Shown here piece after piece: positions 56,954 through 64,000 of a stretch of DNA of 64,000 nucleotides. Each line of letters starts with the position of its first letter. The stretch's first letter is position 1. The translations under genes were made by a program, and so were the position numbers. The stretch is from Candidatus Competibacteraceae bacterium (GTDB taxonomy: Bacteria > Pseudomonadota > Gammaproteobacteria > Competibacterales > Competibacteraceae): positions 186,001 through 250,000 of the forward strand of contig JADJQQ010000004.1 in NCBI GenBank assembly GCA_016712625.1. Reading direction: 5' to 3'. The notes under the pieces were generated by a model, which saw nothing but the letters and a program-made list of their open reading frames with translations, did not search any database and was not told the origin of the DNA.

Positions 56954-59608
56954 TTATTGCGGTCGTCCCAATGTTTTTGCGGTCATCTCGTAAACATCGG
57001 CGGACAACTCGGGGGTGGCGAGAATCCGCTCCAACTGACCGCTTATCTTCTGTTGGCGCATTGAATCAAATTTGCGCCAACGGGTGAACGCACCCATCAA
57101 CCTTGCCGCAATTTGCGGGTTGAACGCATCCAACGCCAAGACTTGATCGACCAGGAAAGCATAGCCGCTGCCGTCGGCCGCGTGAAAATGCAAGGGATTG
57201 GCCTGACAAAACGCGCCGATCAACGCTCGCACCTTGTTTGGGTTTTTCAGAGTGAACGCCGGGTGAGCCAGCAATCCGCTTACAGCCTCCAAAGTTCCAG
57301 GCACGCTGGAAGTCGCCTGCAAAGTCAGCCACTTGTCCACCACCAGCGCCTCCTCCCGCCAGCGGTTGTAAAAAACCGCCAACGCCTCCGCCCGTTCCGG
57401 CCCCGCCTCATTGTTCAATGCCGCCAACGCGCCGAGTTGATCGGTCATGTTAGTGGCGGAATGAAATTGCTTGAGGCACAAATCCCGCAGCGCCGCCTCG
57501 TCAAGCCGCAGCAGATAATCCAAGCAGACGTTCTTGAGCGCTCGCTGAGCGATCGCGGCGGAATCAATGCGATAGTCGCCTTGATCTTGAAAATGCAAGC
57601 CCTGGTATACTTTCAAAAACTGCTCGCGCAGCCGTTCCGCCAGCGTTTGCCGCACGAAAGTATGCGCGGCGTGAATACCCTCTATATCCACCAGTTCCAT
57701 CTGCTCGGCGAGATACGTTTGACTGGGCAAGCTCAGCACTTGCGCCCGCAGCGCGGGATCGGCATCGGTAGTTAGCGCCCGCTCGAAAGAAGCGCTAAAA
57801 GCGTCCGGCAATACCCAGCTTCGGCCCTGTTGGCGGTCCTCGATCAAGGACAAGATCACCCGAACCACCAAACTTTGGCCGGCATCCCAGCGGTTGAAGT
57901 CGTCACTATCATGGGCCAGCCGAAAACGCAAATGTTCATCGCTCTCGGCGCTAAGCAACTTTACCGGGGCGGAAAATCCACGCAGCAGCGACGGCACCGG
58001 CCGCGTCGGTACTCCGACAAACTGGAAGGTCTGTTCCGGCTCGCGCAGTTCCAACAACCGGGTGGTAGCCCCTGGTACGCTTTCTCCCGCCAGTTGCAGC
58101 GGGATATCCTGACCTTCGGCGTCCAGTAACCCCACGCTCAGCGGAATATGAAAAGGCTCCTTGTGCGCTTGGCCGGGCGTTGGCGGGCAGAATTGCCGCA
58201 CATGAAGACTGTAGCGCTGAGAGTCAGGTTCATACTCGTCGCTCACATGCAGTTCTGGCGTCCCCGCCTGCTGATACCAGCGCTTGAATTGGCTCAGATC
58301 GGCGCCGTTGGCATCCGCCATCGCCGCGACGAAATCATCGCAGGTCACCGCTTGCCCGTCATGGCGTTGGAAGTACAGATCCAAGCCGCGCCGGAAGCCG
58401 GCTCGACCCAGTAAGGTCTGGATCATCCGCACCACTTCGGCGCCCTTATTGTAGACGGTAACCGTGTAGAAATTGTTGATCTCGATGTAGGAATCCGGCC
58501 GAACGGGATGGGCCATAGGCCCGGCGTCTTGTGGAAATTGGCTGGTGCGCAAAATCCGCACGTCTTCGATCCGTTTGACGCCGGACGAACCCAGATCCGA
58601 GGAAAATTCCTGATCGCGAAATACGGTCAACCCCTCTTTGAGGCTGAGCTGGAACCAATCTCGGCAAGTTACCCGGTTACCGGTCCAGTTATGGAAATAC
58701 TCGTGGCCGATAACGGCGAGAATGCCTTGATAGTCGGCGTCGGTCGCGATTTCCGGCTTGGCGAGCACGTATTTGGTGTTAAAGACGTTCAGGCCCTTGT
58801 TCTCCATCGCGCCCATATTGAAATCACCGACCGCCACGATCTGGTATAAATCGAGGTCGTATTCCAGTCCAAAACGTTGCTCGTCCCAAGCCATGGCCTG
58901 TTTCAGCGAGTACATGGCATGGTCGCACTGATCGCTATTTTGCGGTTCGACGTAAATGCGTAAATCGACCTTGCGCCCAGAACCAGTGATGAAAACATCT
59001 TCGATGAAACTGAACTGACCGGCCACCAAAGCAAACAGATAGCATGGCTTGGGAAAGGGGTCATGCCAAGTGGTCCAGTGGCGACCATCATCCAGTCTGC
59101 CGCTTGCCACAGGATTCCCGTTGGACAACAACACGGGATAGCGGCCCTGATCGGCAACCAGGGTGGTGGTAAAAACCGTCATGACATCGGGGCGATCAAG
59201 AAAATAGGTGATCTTGCGAAAGCCTTTCGCCTCGCATTGTGTGCAAAAATTGCCGCTGGATTGATACAAGCCCTCCAGTGAAGCATTGTCTTGAGGTCGA
59301 ATCCGCGTGATGGCGACGAACTCGAAAGACGCCGGCGGATCGAGCAGGGTGAGCTGAGTCTCTTCCGCCACATACCGATCCGGCGCCAGCGGCGTTCCGT
59401 CGAGTTTTATGTCCACCAGTTCAAGCTGGTGGCCATCCAGCGCCAACGGCGTACCCTCCGGCGTACCCTCGGCGCGAATCACCCGCATTCGCGAATGAAC
59501 ACGCGTAAAATCCTCACCCAGCTCGAAACGCAAATCGAGGGTCGGAATGCGGTAAGCTGGGGGAGCGTAATCTTTGAGGTAGGTCGTCTTGGGCGTTTTA
59601 GTCAACAT
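56954..59608 (-). CDS. pepN: aminopeptidase N (M1 family)
   Basis: 884-residue M1 metalloaminopeptidase. Substrate motif GAMENKGLNVFNTKYVLA and zinc site VIGHEYFHNWTGNRVTCRDW (HExxH with the downstream Glu in SLKEGLTVFRDQEF). The start at 59608 (MLTKTPKTTYLKDYAPPAYR) matches the family; the frame extends nine codons further upstream without support. The C-terminal ERAP1-like helical region is complete. Cytosolic peptide degradation. Confidence 0.95.
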   Translation of the reverse strand: MLTKTPKTTYLKDYAPPAYRIPTLDLRFELGEDFTRVHSRMRVIRAEGTPEGTPLALDGHQLELVDIKLDGTPLAPDRYVAEETQLTLLDPPASFEFVAITRIRPQDNASLEGLYQSSGNFCTQCEAKGFRKITYFLDRPDVMTVFTTTLVADQGRYPVLLSNGNPVASGRLDDGRHWTTWHDPFPKPCYLFALVAGQFSFIEDVFITGSGRKVDLRIYVEPQNSDQCDHAMYSLKQAMAWDEQRFGLEYDLDLYQIVAVGDFNMGAMENKGLNVFNTKYVLAKPEIATDADYQGILAVIGHEYFHNWTGNRVTCRDWFQLSLKEGLTVFRDQEFSSDLGSSGVKRIEDVRILRTSQFPQDAGPMAHPVRPDSYIEINNFYTVTVYNKGAEVVRMIQTLLGRAGFRRGLDLYFQRHDGQAVTCDDFVAAMADANGADLSQFKRWYQQAGTPELHVSDEYEPDSQRYSLHVRQFCPPTPGQAHKEPFHIPLSVGLLDAEGQDIPLQLAGESVPGATTRLLELREPEQTFQFVGVPTRPVPSLLRGFSAPVKLLSAESDEHLRFRLAHDSDDFNRWDAGQSLVVRVILSLIEDRQQGRSWVLPDAFSASFERALTTDADPALRAQVLSLPSQTYLAEQMELVDIEGIHAAHTFVRQTLAERLREQFLKVYQGLHFQDQGDYRIDSAAIAQRALKNVCLDYLLRLDEAALRDLCLKQFHSATNMTDQLGALAALNNEAGPERAEALAVFYNRWREEALVVDKWLTLQATSSVPGTLEAVSGLLAHPAFTLKNPNKVRALIGAFCQANPLHFHAADGSGYAFLVDQVLALDAFNPQIAARLMGAFTRWRKFDSMRQQKISGQLERILATPELSADVYEMTAKTLGRPQ

Positions 59609-60170
59609 GGTGCATAGTCTTTTGGAACAATTCACAGTGGATTTTACGCTGTTAAGCCACCTTGAACTGACGCTGGACCAACAAATTCAAAGGACATCTG
59701 GGAATCGCGCAAGGCGGCGGCGTACGCAAGCATGTGGAAAGCGACAGGGTGGCCGGGCTGAAATATGGCGTGGGCGAACTGAAAGCTTCTACCGCCCTTC
59801 TGATGGCAACCCGCCAGCCGCACCGTTCAGCAAGCCCAGGCGACTGCTGCTCGCGCCATTCTGGCTATTCGTTATACCACTACTTTGGTCAGCATGGGAG
59901 CCGCGGAAATCCCCGCTCGCGGCGGCGCCGTTATCCTGGACTAAACGTCGGCGATAAAATTCCTGTTCAAATTGAGACCAATCAGCGCGCGAGTTCGCAA
60001 TTTTCCCTGAATGCCGCTTGTTCGGGTAAGGAGCGCTTGGCCGTGGATTACGATAGAGCATCTTTGCTTGCGCATCCTGCAACCGGTCGGCTATCGTGCA
60101 GACCACACATATCGCCAAGGTGATCCTTATTGAAGCTGGCGAATTTCAATCAGCCAAACGAGATGGTGTC
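59609..60170. other. gap between pepN and a small gene, no gene supported
   Basis: About 560 bases. Open frames on both strands (for example 59589-59957 and 59734-60123 plus, 59789-60118 minus) are rich in Arg, Ser and Pro with no family signal, and none has a ribosome binding site I trust. It may be a decayed gene. The pepN promoter should lie at its left end. Confidence 0.4.
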
Positions 60171-60407
60171 ATGAACTACATCGCTGGAACCATAGCCGAC
60201 GTGATTGACGACGGCGCTACCGCAACCCTGATTTTGGATTCTGGCCACCGCCGGCACCATCTACAGGCTGATGCAGGCTTGCTTGCCGATGGCTTGACGG
60301 CGTTGTTCGGGGACGATTGGATTGGTAAGGCTGTCGCGGTTCAATGCGACGGGACGACCCTCACCAGTATCGAGATACCCGGCGCACCACCAAATTATTC
60401 GATTTAA
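60171..60407 (+). CDS. small conserved-looking protein of unknown function
   Basis: 78 residues from the ATG at 60171 (MNYIAGTIADVIDDGATATL); an in-frame start at 60096 would add 25 residues. The composition is protein-like: an alternating beta-rich pattern (ATLILDSGHRRHHLQADAG; GKAVAVQCDGTTLTSIEIPG) suggests a small beta-barrel, possibly OB-like. No family recognised. It stands alone and converges with dnaJ. Confidence 0.5.
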   Translation: MNYIAGTIADVIDDGATATLILDSGHRRHHLQADAGLLADGLTALFGDDWIGKAVAVQCDGTTLTSIEIPGAPPNYSI

Positions 60408-60461
60408 ACGGTTTCCAATAAAAATGGTGGGCTGGAAGGCGTTCCAACAGTCAACCTTGTT

Positions 60462-61586
60462 TTAGAACTTCATCTCTTCAAAAAATTTCTTGACGCCATC
60501 CAGCCAGCTCCCTTCTTGCGGCGTATGACGCTTGCCGCCGCCTTCCAAGGAATCGGCGAGTTGTTGCAATAAATCCCTTTGCTCCTTAGTCAAGTTGACT
60601 GGCGTTTCCACGTTGACTCGACACAGCAGATCGCCGGTCGGCCCGCCACGCACCGGCTTGACTCCCTTGCCGCGCACCCGAAACACCTTGCTGGTCTGCG
60701 TTTCGGCGGGAATTTTCAAGCTCATCCGGCCATCCAGCGTCGGGACTTCCAGCTCGCCTCCCAAGGCCGCCGTGGTAAAACTGATCGGTACCTCGCAATA
60801 TAGATCGTTGTCTTCACGGGTGAAGATCGGATGCGGCTTAACCCGGATTTGCACGTACAAGTCGCCGGCCGATCCGCCCTGCTCGCCGTGCTCGCCTTCC
60901 CCGCTCAGCCGGATGCGGTCGCCGTTATCCACGCCGGCCGGCACCTTGACTGATAACGTTTTCTGTTCCTCCACCCGACCGCTGCCACGGCAGGTCTCAC
61001 AGGGTTCGGGAATGATGGTGCCTCGGCCTTGGCAACGCGGGCAGGTCTGTTGGATCGAGAAAAAGCCCTGTTGCATTCGCACTTGACCGACACCGCGGCA
61101 GGTGGTGCAAGAGGTGGGCTTGGTACCAGGCTTGGCGCCGGTACCCGCGCAGCCGGCGCAACTGACCAAGGTGGGTATCCGGATCTTGGCGGTCGTGCCA
61201 AAAACCGCCTCTTCCAAACTCAGATCCAGGGTATAGCGCAAATCCGATCCGCGATAGTTCTGGCCGCCGCCCCCGCGCGCTCCTCCAAAGATATCCCGGA
61301 ATACCCCGCCGAAAATATCGCCCAGATCAGCCGAGCCGCCATAACCACCACCGGCTGAATGATCCACGCCAGCATGACCGAACTGGTCATAAGCCGCCCG
61401 CTTACGAGCATCAGTCAAGATCTCATAAGCCTCCTTGACCTCTTTAAATTTCTCTTCGGCTACCTTATCGCCGGGGTTGCGATCCGGGTGATATTTCATC
61501 GCCAACCGGCGGTAGGCTTGCTTGAGTTCCGCCTCGCTGGCATTGCGAGCGACGTTGAGGGCTTCGTAATAATCGCGTTTGGACAT
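60462..61586 (-). CDS. dnaJ: chaperone protein DnaJ
   Basis: 374-residue co-chaperone of DnaK. J-domain with the HPD motif (MKYHPDRNPGDKVAEEKFKE), a Gly-rich linker (GGARGGGGQNYRG), four zinc-binding CxxCxGxG repeats (CAGCAGTG, CTTCRGVG, CPRCQGRG, CETCRGSG) and the C-terminal substrate-binding domain. Type I DnaJ of normal length. Downstream of dnaK in the same operon with a hairpin between them. Confidence 0.97.
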   Translation of the reverse strand: MSKRDYYEALNVARNASEAELKQAYRRLAMKYHPDRNPGDKVAEEKFKEVKEAYEILTDARKRAAYDQFGHAGVDHSAGGGYGGSADLGDIFGGVFRDIFGGARGGGGQNYRGSDLRYTLDLSLEEAVFGTTAKIRIPTLVSCAGCAGTGAKPGTKPTSCTTCRGVGQVRMQQGFFSIQQTCPRCQGRGTIIPEPCETCRGSGRVEEQKTLSVKVPAGVDNGDRIRLSGEGEHGEQGGSAGDLYVQIRVKPHPIFTREDNDLYCEVPISFTTAALGGELEVPTLDGRMSLKIPAETQTSKVFRVRGKGVKPVRGGPTGDLLCRVNVETPVNLTKEQRDLLQQLADSLEGGGKRHTPQEGSWLDGVKKFFEEMKF

Positions 61587-61636
61587 AATCTTGCGTTGCG
61601 GGAGCGACTGTCAGGTTTAAAGAATCCGAAAAGCCA

Positions 61637-61669
61637 AAATCCGGGAAAGCGTCCTGCCATCCCGGATTT
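61637..61669 (-). terminator. hairpin between dnaK and dnaJ
   Basis: AAATCCGGGA (61637-61646) and TCCCGGATTT (61660-61669) form a 10-bp stem with a 13-base loop, followed on the minus strand by a short T-run of four. It could be a partial terminator that lowers dnaJ expression relative to dnaK, or an mRNA-processing/stabilising hairpin. Confidence 0.6.
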
Positions 61670-61692
61670 ACAGTTTAGCGCAACCGAGGCGC

Positions 61693-63621
61693 TTACTTCT
61701 TCACTTCCTCAAATTCGGCGTCTACCACGCCATCATCAGCGGGCTTGTGACCGCCGCCACCTGGCCCCCGCGGGCCACCGGGTCCACCCTCCGGCCCGCC
61801 GCTTTGGGCGTACAACCGCTCGGCCAGTTTGCCGGACAAATCGCCCAGCGTTCGGGTCTTGGCTTCAATGGCGCTCTTATTGTCGGTCTTGACCACACCG
61901 CGCAGGTCACTGATCGCCGCTTCGATCGGGCCGCGCTCGCTGCCTTCCACTTTGTCGCCCAGATCGCGCAAGGTCTTCTCGGTGGCGTGAATCAGGTTCT
62001 CGGCCTGATTTCGCACGTTCACCAACTCGTGGAACTTCTTATCTTCCTCGGCGTGCGCCTCGGCATCGCCAATCATCCGCTTGATCTCCGTCTCCGACAG
62101 ACCGGAAGACGCCTTGATCACGATCCGGTTTTCCTTGCCGGTGGCTTTGTCCTTGGCCGACACATGCAAGATGCCGTTGGCGTCGATATCGAAGGTCACC
62201 TCGATCTGCGGTACGCCGCGCGGCGCCGACGGGATGTCGGTTAAATCGAACTTGCCCAGCGACTTGTTGGCCGAAGCCATCTCGCGCTCGCCCTGCAAGA
62301 CGTGCACCGTCACCGCCGTCTGGTTATCGTCCGCGGTCGAGAACACCTGATTGGCCTTGGTCGGGATCGTGGTGTTCTTTTCGATGAGTTTGGTCATCAC
62401 GCCGCCCAGAGTCTCGATACCGAGCGACAGCGGGGTCACATCCAGCAACAACACGTCCTTGACCTGTCCACCCAACACACCGCCCTGAATGGCCGCGCCG
62501 ACCGCCACCGCCTCATCAGGATTGATGTCCTTACGGGGTTCTTTGCCAAAGAACTCACGCACTTTCTCCTGTACCTTGGGCATCCGGGTCTGGCCGCCGA
62601 CCAGTAGCACATCATCAATCTGGCCGACGCCCAATCCCGCATCCTTCAGCGCGGTGCGGCACGGGCTGATGGTCTTGTCGATCAGATCCTCCACCAGCGA
62701 CTCCAGCTTGGCGCGAGTCAGCTTCAGATTCAGATGCTTCGGGCCGCTGGCGTCCGCCGTGATGTACGGCAGATTGATATCGCTCTGCTGGCTGGACGAT
62801 AGCTCAATCTTGGCCTTTTCGGCGGCTTCCTTGAGTCGTTGCAAAGCCAGCGGATCGTTGGCCAGATTGATACCCGACTCTTTCTGAAACTGCTCGATCA
62901 AGTAGTCGATGATCCGCTTGTCGAAGTCCTCGCCACCCAGGAAGGTGTCGCCGTTGGTCGAAAGCACCTCGAACTGTTTTTCGCCATCCACTTCGGCGAT
63001 CTCGATGATCGAGATATCGAAAGTGCCGCCGCCCAAATCGTAGACCGCGATCTTGCGATCCTTGGTGCTGGATTTATCCATGCCAAAGGCCAACGCCGCC
63101 GCCGTCGGTTCGTTGATGATGCGCTTAACCTCCAAGCCGGCGATGCGACCGGCGTCCTTGGTGGCCTGGCGCTGGCTGTCATTGAAGTAGGCCGGGACCG
63201 TGATCACCGCCTCGGTGACCGGATGGCCGAGATAGTCCTCGGCGGTCTTTTTCATTTTCATCAGCACCCGCGCCGAGATTTCCGGCGGTGCCATCTTCTT
63301 GCCGCGCGCCTCGACCCACGCATCGCCGTTGTCGTTCTTGACGATCTTGTAAGGCACGAGGTCGATGTCTTTCTGCACTTCCGGCTCGTTGAACCGGCGG
63401 CCGATCAGTCGTTTGACCGCGAACAGGGTATTTTGTGGATTGGTCACGGCTTGGCGCTTCGCCGGCTGACCGACGGTGATTTCGCCGTCTTCCATAAATG
63501 CGACCACCGAGGGAGTGGTCCGGTCGCCTTCGCTGTTCTCAATGACGCGAGGCTTGCCGCCCTCCATGACCGCCACACAGGAATTGGTGGTGCCCAGGTC
63601 AATACCGATAATATTGCTCAT
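61693..63621 (-). CDS. dnaK: molecular chaperone DnaK (Hsp70)
   Basis: 642 residues from the ATG at 63621 (GAGAG upstream); a GTG two codons earlier is possible. ATPase motifs GIDLGTTNSCVAVMEGG, VYDLGGGTFDISIIEIAE and DVLLVGGQTRMPKVQEKVRE; substrate-binding domain with LLLDVTPLSLGIETLGGVMT; Gly/Pro-rich C-terminal tail ending EFEEVKK as in proteobacterial DnaK. Main cytosolic Hsp70, operon order grpE-dnaK-dnaJ. Confidence 0.98.
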   Translation of the reverse strand: MSNIIGIDLGTTNSCVAVMEGGKPRVIENSEGDRTTPSVVAFMEDGEITVGQPAKRQAVTNPQNTLFAVKRLIGRRFNEPEVQKDIDLVPYKIVKNDNGDAWVEARGKKMAPPEISARVLMKMKKTAEDYLGHPVTEAVITVPAYFNDSQRQATKDAGRIAGLEVKRIINEPTAAALAFGMDKSSTKDRKIAVYDLGGGTFDISIIEIAEVDGEKQFEVLSTNGDTFLGGEDFDKRIIDYLIEQFQKESGINLANDPLALQRLKEAAEKAKIELSSSQQSDINLPYITADASGPKHLNLKLTRAKLESLVEDLIDKTISPCRTALKDAGLGVGQIDDVLLVGGQTRMPKVQEKVREFFGKEPRKDINPDEAVAVGAAIQGGVLGGQVKDVLLLDVTPLSLGIETLGGVMTKLIEKNTTIPTKANQVFSTADDNQTAVTVHVLQGEREMASANKSLGKFDLTDIPSAPRGVPQIEVTFDIDANGILHVSAKDKATGKENRIVIKASSGLSETEIKRMIGDAEAHAEEDKKFHELVNVRNQAENLIHATEKTLRDLGDKVEGSERGPIEAAISDLRGVVKTDNKSAIEAKTRTLGDLSGKLAERLYAQSGGPEGGPGGPRGPGGGGHKPADDGVVDAEFEEVKK

Positions 63622-63735
63622 TGCCACGCTCTCTATATTCAGGGAATTCAGTTAGTCATCGCTGCCTGCCGCCAGATGTGGGGGCGGTCGGGCGCATTTT
63701 CAATGGCGACGCGCCGGAGGGAACGCCGGGCTTGT

Positions 63736-64000
63736 TCACGCTCGCTTGGGCGGGGCCTGCGCCACCAACACCTTGGCGGGTCGGACCAGGCGATCATTAA
63801 GCAAATAGCCTTTCTGCACCACCTGCGCCACGGTGTTGGGCTCGGCCTGATCGGTCGGCACCATCGCCATGGCTTCATGTTCGCTCGGATTGAATTTGGC
63901 GCCGACGGGGTTCACTTCGCGTAGGCCAAACTTCTCCATCGCCGAGGACAATTGCTTGAGGGTCAGTTCAACGCCCTCCCGCAACTTGGCGACATCGACA
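63736..64000 (-). CDS. grpE: nucleotide exchange factor GrpE, C-terminal part (runs off the window)
   Basis: The last ~88 codons of grpE. The beta-domain is visible: FGLREVNPVGAKFNPSEHEA, then VVQKGYLLNDRLVRPAKVLV. The N-terminal coiled coil lies beyond position 64000. GrpE releases ADP from DnaK. It is upstream of dnaK in the same operon; any heat-shock promoter of the operon would be outside the window. Confidence 0.93.
   Translation of the reverse strand, partial: VDVAKLREGVELTLKQLSSAMEKFGLREVNPVGAKFNPSEHEAMAMVPTDQAEPNTVAQVVQKGYLLNDRLVRPAKVLVAQAPPKRA

Noticed and set aside
59589..60123. Overlapping short frames between pepN and the small gene at 60171
   Set aside because: Arg/Ser/Pro-rich with no family signal on either strand, no reliable ribosome binding site; treated as non-coding.
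62839..63924. 361-codon plus-strand frame opposite dnaK and grpE
   Set aside because: Fully antisense to highly conserved chaperone genes, no domain signal.

Overview
The window is about 64 kb of moderately GC-rich chromosomal DNA from a gammaproteobacterium. The gene set fits a polyhydroxyalkanoate (PHA) storing organism of the Competibacter/Contendobacter kind. The reasons are a class I PHA synthase with a phasin, an adjacent acyl-CoA (propionyl-CoA type) carboxylase, TRAP and Liv uptake systems, an exosortase H locus and a DUF2782 protein. This placement comes from remembered family distributions and was not checked by any search.

Layout. 0.3-3.6 kb: a TRAP transporter (dctQ, dctM, and a convergent solute-binding protein). 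3.9-33 kb: a large accessory block. It holds a PUFA-synthase-like type I PKS on the minus strand (two FMN-barrel domains, KS, AT, ACP, KR and DH in one chain; KS and AT in a second), an inactive-looking M50 membrane domain fused to an HlyD-type adaptor, four related sulfotransferases, two alkaline-phosphatase-superfamily hydrolases, two related propeller-like proteins, an alpha/beta hydrolase, an EF-hand lipoprotein esterase, a TPR protein, two small helical proteins and a discrete ACP. 33.0-33.2 kb: a probable stand-alone structured RNA with its own promoter and terminator, just before rtcB. 34.5-38.5 kb: a 46-residue basic protein, DUF2782, a MoaD-like/Mut7-C protein, a secreted Ig-like protein and a patatin. 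38.6-43.2 kb: a complete branched-chain amino-acid ABC transporter (livFGMHK). 43.4-45.2 kb: exosortase H, its membrane partner and a Sel1 lipoprotein. 45.3-49.3 kb: a SulP-STAS-cNMP transporter and an RNase II family exonuclease, both frameshifted. 50.6-56.8 kb: carboxylase beta and alpha subunits, phaC and a phasin. 57-64 kb: pepN, dnaJ, dnaK and the 3' part of grpE.

The accessory block looks like one biosynthetic system. A PUFA-like megasynthase would build an acyl or polyketide chain, sulfotransferases would decorate it, and envelope proteins would export or trim it. No PKS product can be named from sequence. Several genes are translationally coupled (TAATG, ATGA and TAGTG overlaps).

At least five ORFs, including both PKS genes, are each broken by a one-base indel in a homopolymer or GC-repeat, and the halves fit together exactly. 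This pattern suggests sequencing or assembly errors more than decay, so these genes are given as single interrupted loci.
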